Shown: positions 7,698 through 14,410 of the stretch, in pieces
How the letters are laid out: every line of letters begins with the position of its first letter
Numbering within the stretch: the stretch's first letter is position 1
Assembly: GCA_030841765.1 (NCBI GenBank)
Contig: JAUUSS010000005.1
Coordinates: 1-40,496, forward strand
Reading direction: 5' to 3'
From: Collinsella aerofaciens
GTDB lineage: Bacteria > Actinomycetota > Coriobacteriia > Coriobacteriales > Coriobacteriaceae
DNA: 40,496 nt
The notes under the pieces: generated by a model
Seen by the model: only the letters and a program-made list of their open reading frames with translations
Told to the model about the DNA's origin: nothing
The model's database searches: none
Translations under genes and position numbers: made by a program

Positions 7698-8039
7698 TTG
7701 GCAGTCAAGATTCGCCTTGCTCGTCACGGCGCTAAGAAGCGTCCGTACTACCGTGTCGTCGTCGCCGATTCCCGCGCCCCGCGTGACGGTCGTATCATCG
7801 AGGAGGTTGGCCGCTACAACCCGATGACCGCCCCCAAGACCATCAACCTCGATCTCGAGAAGATCGCTGACTGGCAGTCCAAGGGCGCTCAGCTCACTGA
7901 CGCTGTCGCTGCTCTGGTCAAGGCCGCCAACGAGGGCGAGAAGACCGAGACCGTCGTCAAAAAGTCCAAGAAGCAGCTCGCCAAAGAGGCCGAGGCCGCT
8001 AAGGCTGCCGCTGAGGCCGCTGAGGGCGCCGAGGAGTAA
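7698..8039 (+). CDS. rpsP: 30S ribosomal protein S16
   Basis: S16, 113 residues. The conserved start is (M)AVKIRLARHGAKKRPYYRVV, encoded from TTG 7698 with GGAGG 8 nt upstream; a TTG at 7662 would add twelve unconserved residues. The core motif RAPRDGRIIEEVGRYNP follows. The C-terminus carries a ~25-residue Lys/Ala/Glu tail beyond the family core. First gene of rpsP-khpA-rimM-trmD-lepB, a standard bacterial ribosome-maturation and tRNA-modification operon. Confidence 0.96.
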   Translation: MAVKIRLARHGAKKRPYYRVVVADSRAPRDGRIIEEVGRYNPMTAPKTINLDLEKIADWQSKGAQLTDAVAALVKAANEGEKTETVVKKSKKQLAKEAEAAKAAAEAAEGAEE

Positions 8040-8042
8040 ATC

Positions 8043-8327
8043 GTGCCTGAGGTTGACGCTGCACAGCTCGAGGGTGAGGCAATGCTCTCAGATCGCATCG
8101 CCGATCTCGTCGAATATCTCGTTGTTCAGATCGTCGACGACCCGGATTCCGTGAGCCTCGAGGTCATCGATGGTGACGACGCTTCCACGATTGAGGTTTC
8201 TGTTGCCGAGGATGACGTCGCTAAGGTCATCGGCCGTCGTGGCCGTACCATCAAGGCCATTCGCACGCTCGCCCGTGCACTGGCCGCTCGCCTCGACACT
8301 GCTGTCGAGGTAGAGGTTCTGGGCTAG
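8043..8327 (+). CDS. khpA: KH-domain RNA-binding protein KhpA
   Basis: Small KH-domain RNA-binding protein of the KhpA/YlqC family, always placed between rpsP and rimM. The KH core has the GxxG loop in VIGRRGRTIKAIRTLARA. Two starts are possible: GTG 8043 (94 aa, with GAGGAG in the end of rpsP 7 nt upstream) and ATG 8082 (81 aa, starting MLSDRIADLVEYL, with GAGGGTGAGG upstream). The shorter form fits the usual family length of ~75-80 aa; the longer one fits operon spacing. Family role: RNA chaperone and regulator, often with KhpB. Confidence 0.9.
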   Translation: MPEVDAAQLEGEAMLSDRIADLVEYLVVQIVDDPDSVSLEVIDGDDASTIEVSVAEDDVAKVIGRRGRTIKAIRTLARALAARLDTAVEVEVLG

Positions 8328-8331
8328 GACC

Positions 8332-8853
8332 TTGAGGTCCCAGTACAAAAACATCGCCCGTGTGGTCAAGCCGCACGGAAGGAAGGGGGAGGTCCTCGCG
8401 CAGCCGCTGCGGGGGCTTCCTTCTGTATTAGAGCCGGGCATGCGCGTCGCCCTGACGCCGCCGGCGCTCAAGCGCGACCGCTTTTGCACGGTCGTGTCCG
8501 TCACCGATACGGGCGATGGCGATCTGGTCTCGTTTGAGGGCATTGACGACTTGACGGCCGCCGAGGGCATCACGGGATGCTACGTGCTGGCAAATCGTGA
8601 CGACTTTGAGCTCGATTCGCTCGACGCTGCCTATACCGACCTGATGGGTCGCGAGGTGGTCGACGAGCGCTTCGGTTCGCTCGGCACGATCGTCGAGATC
8701 ATGTCGACGCCCGCTAACGATGTTTGGGTTGTCGAGGGCGATCGGTACGGCGAGGTACTGATTCCCGTGATCGAGCAGGTCGTGCTCGATCTTCCCGACA
8801 CAGGAACAATTTCCGTCCATGTTATGGACGGCCTGATCGATATGGACAAGTAG
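8332..8853 (+). CDS. rimM: 16S rRNA processing protein RimM
   Basis: Assembly factor for the 30S head, acting around S19, 173 residues. The N-terminal RimM barrel has NIARVVKPHGRKGEVLAQPL, and the PRC-barrel half has DLMGREVVDERFGSLGTIVEI and VLIPVIEQVVLDLP. Start is TTG 8332, 4 nt after the khpA stop, with AGGA overlapping that stop; nothing closer to ATG is available before the conserved region. Coupled to khpA upstream and trmD downstream. Confidence 0.93.
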   Translation: MRSQYKNIARVVKPHGRKGEVLAQPLRGLPSVLEPGMRVALTPPALKRDRFCTVVSVTDTGDGDLVSFEGIDDLTAAEGITGCYVLANRDDFELDSLDAAYTDLMGREVVDERFGSLGTIVEIMSTPANDVWVVEGDRYGEVLIPVIEQVVLDLPDTGTISVHVMDGLIDMDK

Positions 8854-8863
8854 GGAGGACAAC

Positions 8864-9622
8864 ATGCTGATCGAGACCCTTTCGGTCTTTCCCGAGATGT
8901 TTGAGCCCGTCATGTCCACATCGATTTTGGGCCGCGCCCGCAAGGCCGGCCTTTTTGATTTTAAGGCGTATAACCTGCGCGACTGGACGCACGACCGCCA
9001 TCGTACCGTCGATGACGAGCCGTACGGCGGCGGGCAGGGCATGCTCATGAAGGTCGAGCCTATCGCAGAGGCCATCGAGGCCATTAGCGCAGAGGGTCCC
9101 AAGCCCACGGTTGTGTTCTTCACCCCCTGTGGCGAGCCCTTTACGCAGCATGTGGCCGAGCGCCTGCTCAAAAGTGAGCGCCTGCTGTTTGTGTGCAGTC
9201 GCTACGAGGGCGTCGACGAGCGCGCGTATGCGTATGCCGATGAGCGTCTGTCGATCGGCGACTACGTGCTTACGGGCGGCGAGCTTCCCGCTATGGTCGT
9301 TGCCGATGCCGTCGTACGCCTGATTCCCGGCGCCCTGGGCGACGAGATGAGCAACGTGGACGAGTCGTTCTCGACCGCCGAGGATGGAGGCCTGCTCGAG
9401 TACGCGCAGTACACCCGTCCTGCCGAGTTCAACGGCGAGGGCGTGCCTCCGGTGCTTGTGAGCGGCGATCATGCTAAGGTCGATGCGTGGCGTCGTAAGA
9501 ACGCCATCGAGCGCACCTGTCGTTGGCGTCCCGATCTGATTGAGACGGCGCGGCTCACGCCCGAGGAGCGCGCTTACGCGCAGGAGATTCTGGACGCTTC
9601 GTATTCGCAGAGCGAGGAGTGA
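8864..9622 (+). CDS. trmD: tRNA (guanine-N1)-methyltransferase TrmD
   Basis: SPOUT methyltransferase that makes m1G37 next to the anticodon, preventing +1 frameshifts. 252 residues. Signatures: TLSVFPEMFEP, DDEPYGGGQGMLMK, the trefoil-knot SAM site CSRYEGVDERA and SIGDYVLTGGELPAMV, and the catalytic region EDGGLLEYAQYTRPAEF. ATG 8864 follows GGGAGG. The stop overlaps the possible GTG start of lepB. Confidence 0.97.
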   Translation: MLIETLSVFPEMFEPVMSTSILGRARKAGLFDFKAYNLRDWTHDRHRTVDDEPYGGGQGMLMKVEPIAEAIEAISAEGPKPTVVFFTPCGEPFTQHVAERLLKSERLLFVCSRYEGVDERAYAYADERLSIGDYVLTGGELPAMVVADAVVRLIPGALGDEMSNVDESFSTAEDGGLLEYAQYTRPAEFNGEGVPPVLVSGDHAKVDAWRRKNAIERTCRWRPDLIETARLTPEERAYAQEILDASYSQSEE

Positions 9623-9624
9623 GG

Positions 9625-10188
9625 ATGGTTCCATCGCAGCATTCCGCGTTGAGGGGCGCTTTTGAGTGGATCGCGGTCATCGCGATCGCGCTCGTGGCCA
9701 CCTTCTTGATTCGCTCGTTTGTGGTCGAGCCCTTTGTGGTGCCCACCGGCTCCATGGAGTCCACGATCGAGATTGGCGACCAGATCCTGGCACAAAAGGT
9801 GAGCCTCGAGCTCGGTCAGCCCGTCAAGCAGGGTGATATCGTGGTGTTTCACAACCCCGATGGCACCTCCGAGCATGATGTTCTTGTCAAGCGTGTTATT
9901 GCCACGGCCGGCCAGACGGTCGACCTGCAGGATGGCAAGGTGGTCGTTGACGGCCAAGCGCTCGACGAGGACTATACGACGGGCATGAGCTGGCCGCTTT
10001 CGGTCCAAGCGCCCGGCGCTCAGGTAAGCTATCCCTACACGGTTCCCGACGGGTGCGTGTGGGTGATGGGCGACAATCGCGAAAACTCTGCCGACTCACG
10101 TTATTTTGGTCCCGTCGATCGCTCTGATTTGATCGCAGTGGCGCTTGTGCGCTACTGGCCGTTCAACCGCATCGGCGCTATCGACTAA
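9625..10188 (+). CDS. lepB: Type I signal peptidase
   Basis: Membrane serine protease that removes signal peptides, 187 residues from ATG 9625. One N-terminal membrane segment is at ~14-33. Catalytic Ser43 is in PTGSMEST and Lys89 in VLVKRVIA. Box E GDNRENSADSRYFGPV is near the C-terminus. ATG 9625 has GAGGAG 5 nt upstream; a GTG at 9619 overlapping the trmD stop is the alternative. In many bacteria rplS lies between trmD and lepB; here rplS is 7.2 kb further on. Confidence 0.94.
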   Translation: MVPSQHSALRGAFEWIAVIAIALVATFLIRSFVVEPFVVPTGSMESTIEIGDQILAQKVSLELGQPVKQGDIVVFHNPDGTSEHDVLVKRVIATAGQTVDLQDGKVVVDGQALDEDYTTGMSWPLSVQAPGAQVSYPYTVPDGCVWVMGDNRENSADSRYFGPVDRSDLIAVALVRYWPFNRIGAID

Positions 10189-10195
10189 AAACCGC

Positions 10196-10201
10196 TATAG
10201 T
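10196..10201 (+). promoter_or_regulatory. Possible -10 box upstream of glyQ
   Basis: TATAGT at 10196-10201 in the 59-nt lepB-glyQ gap, overlapping a short GTACAGTAC palindrome (10200-10208). No good -35 hexamer is seen at the right distance, so this is weak. The gap is too short for a T-box riboswitch. Confidence 0.25.
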
Positions 10202-10247
10202 ACAGTACCTAACCGTGTAATCGTTTCGACGAGGGGATATTAGAGGC

Positions 10248-11159
10248 ATGAACGCTTCATCGCTTTCCTTCCAAGACATCATCCTGCGCCTCCAGCAGTA
10301 CTGGGGCGAGCAGGGCTGCGTCATTATGCAGCCCTATGACTCCGAGGTCGGTGCCGGTACCTTCCATACCGCGACCACGCTGCGCTCGCTCGGTCCCGCC
10401 GAGTGGCGCACCTGCTATGCGCAGCCCTGCCGCCGTCCCGCCGACGGCCGCTACGGTGAGAACCCCAACCGCATGCAGCACTACTATCAGTTCCAGGTGC
10501 TCATCAAGCCCTCTCCGGTCAACGCCCAGGAGCTTTACCTGGGGTCTCTTGCCGCTATCGGTCTGGACCCCAACGACCATGACGTCCGCTTTGTCGAGGA
10601 CGACTGGGAGAGCCCGACGCTCGGCGCCTGGGGCCTTGGCTGGGAGGTCTGGCTCAATGGCATGGAGGTCACGCAGTTTACGTACTTCCAGCAGGTGGGC
10701 GGTATCGAGGTCGACCCCGTGCCCGTCGAGATCACCTATGGCCTGGAGCGCATCGCCATGTATGCGCAGGGCGTCAATTCCGTCTACGACCTGGTGTGGA
10801 GCTACCTGCCCGACGGCACGCCCATGACCTATGGCGACGTGTTCCTCGAGAACGAGCGCGAGTTCAGCGCCTACAACTTTGAGGTCGCCAACGTCGAGAT
10901 GATGCGTCAGAAGTTTGACGACTACGAGGCCGAGTGCCACTCCTGTCTGGAGCGCAAGCTGCCGCTGCCGGCGTACGACTGCGTCATGAAGTGCAGCCAC
11001 GCCTTCAACCTGCTCGATGCCCGTGGCGCGCTGTCCGCGGTCGAGCGTGCCAACTACATCCTGCGCGTCCGCGCCGTCGCCAAGGCGTGCTGCGAGGCCT
11101 ACATGGCCGAGGTCGCCGGAGTCAACGAGAATGCCGACCAGGAAGGCGAGGTGGCGTAA
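10248..11159 (+). CDS. glyQ: Glycyl-tRNA synthetase alpha subunit
   Basis: Class II synthetase catalytic subunit of the alpha2-beta2 bacterial GlyRS, 303 residues. Family signatures: LQQYWGEQGCVIMQPYD, GAGTFHTATTLRSLG, QPCRRPADGRYGENPNR and the motif-2/3 region GMEVTQFTYFQQVGG and EITYGLERIAMY. ATG 10248 follows GAGGGG and AGAGG. glyS starts 3 nt after the stop, so the subunits are coupled. The ~20-residue C-terminal end (NENADQEGEVA) is variable. Confidence 0.97.
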   Translation: MNASSLSFQDIILRLQQYWGEQGCVIMQPYDSEVGAGTFHTATTLRSLGPAEWRTCYAQPCRRPADGRYGENPNRMQHYYQFQVLIKPSPVNAQELYLGSLAAIGLDPNDHDVRFVEDDWESPTLGAWGLGWEVWLNGMEVTQFTYFQQVGGIEVDPVPVEITYGLERIAMYAQGVNSVYDLVWSYLPDGTPMTYGDVFLENEREFSAYNFEVANVEMMRQKFDDYEAECHSCLERKLPLPAYDCVMKCSHAFNLLDARGALSAVERANYILRVRAVAKACCEAYMAEVAGVNENADQEGEVA

Positions 11160-11162
11160 GCC

Positions 11163-13259
11163 ATGGCAGACGCTAAGGATTTCCTGTTTGAGATCGGTAC
11201 GGAAGAAATGCCCTCCGCACCGCTGAACAATGCCGTCAAGCAGCTTGGCACCATGATCGCCAAGGGTCTCGACGAGGCCGGTCTGGCCCACGGCGAGGTC
11301 CGCGTGATCTCGAGCCCGCGCCGCCTGGCTGCGCTCGTTGCCGACGTCGCCACCGCGACCGACGAGGTTCACGAGGTCAAGCGCGGCCCCGCGGCAAACA
11401 TTGCCTTTGATGCCGACGGTAACGCCACCAAGGCCGCCCAGGGCTTTGCCCGCAAGTGCGGTGTGGCTGCCGAGGACCTGGTCCGTCGCGAGGACACCGA
11501 CGGCCGCGAGTACGTGTTCGCCGAGAAGAACATTCCCTCCGCTCCGGCTACGCCGATCCTGACGTCTCTGTGCGAGAAGACTATCGCCGGCCTGCAGTGG
11601 CCCAACTACCGCAGCCAGCGCTGGGGCCACGAGCACGCTACGTTTGTTCGTCCGGTCCGTTGGATCTGCTGCCTTTTGGGTGAGGACGTCGTGCCCGTGT
11701 CCTTTGCCGATGTGACGAGTGGCAATACCACGCGCGGACATCGCGTTCTGGGCCCCGGTGACCATGTGGTCGCCAGCCCCGCCGTCTACGAGCAGGTGCT
11801 CGAGGACGCCGGCGTGCTCTCTGCCGAGCGTCGTCGCGAGGCCATCCTTGCCGGTATCGCCGAGGTCGAGGCTGCGCGCCCCGGCTGCCATGTCGACACG
11901 CCCAAGAAGGTCTTTGAGGAGGTCATTAACCTCTGCGAGTGGCCGACGGTGCTTGTCGGTACCTTCGATGAGGAGTTCCTCAAGGTCCCGCACGAGATCA
12001 TCTGCGAGTCCATGCTCACCAACCAGCGCTACTTCCCGATTTATGACGGCGAGGGCAAGCTCACGCGTGAGTTCGTAGTCGTCTCCAACAGCAAGCCCGA
12101 GAATGCCGAGCGCGTGATCGACGGCAACGAGCGCGTCGTGCGCGCCCGTCTGGACGACGCCAAGTTCTTCTATGAGGAGGACCTGAAGATCTCCCTTGAC
12201 GAGTTCCGCGAGCGTCTGGCCAAGGTCGCCTTCCAGGAGAAGCTCGGTAGCGTGCTCGCCAAGTCCGAGCGCATCGAGCAGCTCGCGCTCGCCATCGCCC
12301 GCGAGGCTCACCTGGGTGCCCATCTGGCCGCCGATGCGGCTCGCGCCGCTCACCTGTGCAAGGCCGACCTGGTGTCCAACGCCGTCGTCGAGTTCACGAG
12401 CCAGCAGGGCGTGATGGGCGGTTACTACGCCATCGCGATGGGGGAGAACGACGAGGTCGCCCATGCTATCCGCGATCATTATCGTCCCCGCTTCGCCGGC
12501 GATGATCTGCCCGAGGGCACCGCTGGCTGCATCGTGGCCTGTGCTGACAAGCTCGATACCATTGCCGGTATCTTTGCCATCGGCGAGCCCCCGACTGGCT
12601 CTTCGGACCCCTACGCGCTGCGTCGCGCCGCCATCGGCATCATCAACATCCTGCGCGACCGTCTGCCGATCGATCCCACGTCGCTTATCGACTTTGCCCT
12701 TGAGCTCTATAGCGAGCAGGGTATCGAGTTCGACGCCGCCGAGGTCGCTCAGCAGGTTCGCGACTTCTTCCACGGCCGTCTGGTGAGCATGGCCCGCGAC
12801 GAAAAGATCCCGGCCGATACCGTTGCCGCCGTCTCCGCGGTGCACATCATCGCCCCGTCCGTCTTCTTCGCCCGCTGCGCCGCCCTCGACGAGGCCCGCA
12901 AGAACGACGCTGAGACGTTCGATAACCTGGCGACCGCCTATGCCCGCGCCGCGCACATCTCCAAGCCCGAGCTGGGCGCGGAGTACGACCGCGCCCTGAT
13001 GGGCGAGGTCGAGCTCGCGCTTGCCGATGCCTCCGAGGCTGCTCAGGCCGCTGTCGACGCCGCCCTTGCTGCCGAGGATTACCCGGCCGCATTTGCCGCC
13101 CTTGCCGCCCTGCGCGCCCCCATCGACCGCTTCTTCGACGAGGTCATGGTCATGGACAAGGACGAGCAGCTTCGCGATAATCGCCTTAAGCTGCTCAACC
13201 GCTTCGAGGTCGTTTTCTCCGGCATCGCAAACATCGGTGAGCTTGCTCGCAAAAAGTAA
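11163..13259 (+). CDS. glyS: Glycyl-tRNA synthetase beta subunit
   Basis: tRNA-recognition subunit of the two-subunit GlyRS, 698 residues, normal length. N-terminus FLFEIGTEEMPSAPLNNAV is diagnostic. The HD-like region (~residues 320-480) contains KLGSVLAKSERI and DLVSNAVVEFTSQQGVMGG, and GSSDPYALRRAAIGI is conserved. The C-terminal anticodon-binding domain has APIDRFFDEVMVMDKD. Together with glyQ it supplies Gly-tRNA. The glyQS plus PPDK block separates lepB from rplS. Confidence 0.97.
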   Translation: MADAKDFLFEIGTEEMPSAPLNNAVKQLGTMIAKGLDEAGLAHGEVRVISSPRRLAALVADVATATDEVHEVKRGPAANIAFDADGNATKAAQGFARKCGVAAEDLVRREDTDGREYVFAEKNIPSAPATPILTSLCEKTIAGLQWPNYRSQRWGHEHATFVRPVRWICCLLGEDVVPVSFADVTSGNTTRGHRVLGPGDHVVASPAVYEQVLEDAGVLSAERRREAILAGIAEVEAARPGCHVDTPKKVFEEVINLCEWPTVLVGTFDEEFLKVPHEIICESMLTNQRYFPIYDGEGKLTREFVVVSNSKPENAERVIDGNERVVRARLDDAKFFYEEDLKISLDEFRERLAKVAFQEKLGSVLAKSERIEQLALAIAREAHLGAHLAADAARAAHLCKADLVSNAVVEFTSQQGVMGGYYAIAMGENDEVAHAIRDHYRPRFAGDDLPEGTAGCIVACADKLDTIAGIFAIGEPPTGSSDPYALRRAAIGIINILRDRLPIDPTSLIDFALELYSEQGIEFDAAEVAQQVRDFFHGRLVSMARDEKIPADTVAAVSAVHIIAPSVFFARCAALDEARKNDAETFDNLATAYARAAHISKPELGAEYDRALMGEVELALADASEAAQAAVDAALAAEDYPAAFAALAALRAPIDRFFDEVMVMDKDEQLRDNRLKLLNRFEVVFSGIANIGELARKK

Positions 13260-13293
13260 GCCAGCCTGCGCATAAGCGCAAAAGGAGCCCCGC

Positions 13294-14160
13294 ATGGATT
13301 GCCCGGTCACCGCTCGTCCCACCGTTATCGTTATCTCCGACTCGCTCGGTGATACCGCTTGTGAGGTGGTGCTTGCGGCGTCCGGGCAATTTGATGAAGG
13401 GGCTTTTTGTGTTTTGCGCCTGCCTAAGGTGACTTCTGTGGAGCAGGTCAAGTCATTTGTGGGGCCGCGCGTCGATGCCGACCATCGCGATATCGCCGTG
13501 TTCCATACCATCGTCGACCCGGCGCTACGTGCTCGTGTGCTCGATTACCTGGGCATGCTGCATATCCGTTCGGTCGACCTGATCGGCCCGACGCTCGCCG
13601 TGCTGTCGTCGCTCATCGGTGTACCGCCCAAGGGCGTCGCGGGCGTGATTCACAAGACCGATGACCGCTATTTCCATCGTATCGAGGCCATGGAGTATTT
13701 CGTTGAGCACGATGACGGGCGCGGCTGCGACGATCTGTCGGGTGCCGATATCGTGCTGCTGGGCGTATCGCGCACGTCCAAGACGCCGCTGTCGATGTTT
13801 TTGGCCTTTCAAGGTTACAAGGTTGCCAATGTTCCGTTGGCCCATGGCATGGAGCCGCCCAAGTCAATTTACGAGGTCGACCCGATGCGTTTGTTTGGCC
13901 TGATTTCGACCGTCGACGTTATTTCCGAGATTCGCGATAGCCGCTTGGGCGATGACTACGCCCGTGCCGTTGCCGGCTCCTATGCCGAGCCCGAGAGCGT
14001 GCGCAGCGAGCTCGAGGAAGCTCGTGCCCTCATGAAGCGCCTAGGCTGCTTTGTGGTGCGTACCGACGGCAAGGCCATCGAGGAAAGCGCTGCCGAGATC
14101 ATTAGCCACTTGGAGGAAATCCAAGAAGCCCGCGCCCGCCGCGCCGCCAGTCGCGCCTAA
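13294..14160 (+). CDS. Pyruvate, phosphate dikinase regulatory protein (PDRP, DUF299)
   Basis: Bifunctional ADP-dependent kinase and phosphate-dependent pyrophosphorylase that switches PPDK off and on by modifying the Thr near its catalytic His. 288 residues. N-terminus IVISDSLGDTACEVVLAA is typical. The P-loop is in LLGVSRTSKTPLSMFLA (~residue 155), with the family segment GYKVANVPLAHGMEPP following. It lies directly upstream of ppdK, its substrate protein, with a 250-nt regulated gap between them. ATG 13294 follows AAAAGGAG. The PEP synthase regulator is a close homologue; the PPDK neighbour decides the call. Confidence 0.93.
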   Translation: MDCPVTARPTVIVISDSLGDTACEVVLAASGQFDEGAFCVLRLPKVTSVEQVKSFVGPRVDADHRDIAVFHTIVDPALRARVLDYLGMLHIRSVDLIGPTLAVLSSLIGVPPKGVAGVIHKTDDRYFHRIEAMEYFVEHDDGRGCDDLSGADIVLLGVSRTSKTPLSMFLAFQGYKVANVPLAHGMEPPKSIYEVDPMRLFGLISTVDVISEIRDSRLGDDYARAVAGSYAEPESVRSELEEARALMKRLGCFVVRTDGKAIEESAAEIISHLEEIQEARARRAASRA

Positions 14161-14410
14161 TATTAGTAGCATTTTGATAAAGCGATTTAGCAAAAACATC
14201 GCATCTGACCTGCTTTTTTATTGTAGTGGTATCTTCATAAGGTAACCAACTTTACCTACCGTTTACCGCCAGTTTTAGCACGTTTACCAAACTGCGTATC
14301 CTCTGCTCAAGCCCGTTCAAATCCGGCCGTATAGTTCCCTCACGGCCCGCATCCGGCGGGTCGATTCGTTACCACGGTCGTGCGCGTAAGTGCATGGAAG
14401 GGGAAGTATC
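14161..14410 (+). promoter_or_regulatory. Upstream regulatory region of ppdK with TTTACC repeats
   Basis: A 250-nt non-coding, comparatively A+T-rich stretch. TTTACC occurs at 14251, 14262 and 14283, i.e. 11 and 21 nt apart (one and two helical turns), with an imperfect TTTAGC at 14274. GGTAA (14241-14245) and TTACC (14252-14256) also form an inverted repeat. Candidate promoters are TTTAGC (14274)-17-TATCCT (14297-14302) and a TATAGT at 14330-14335. The leader can form GGCCGT/ACGGCC and CCCGC/GCGGG hairpins. This suggests control of ppdK separate from the PDRP gene. The promoter choice is uncertain. Confidence 0.45.

Noticed and set aside
10189..10247. T-box riboswitch upstream of glyQ
   Set aside because: The gap is only 59 nt, too short for a T-box, and no T-box sequence or specifier hairpin is visible.
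10257..13511. A 1084-codon open frame antisense to glyQ-glyS
   Set aside because: It spans two well-supported sense genes and their junction; it lacks stops only because of G+C and codon bias, and shows no domain.
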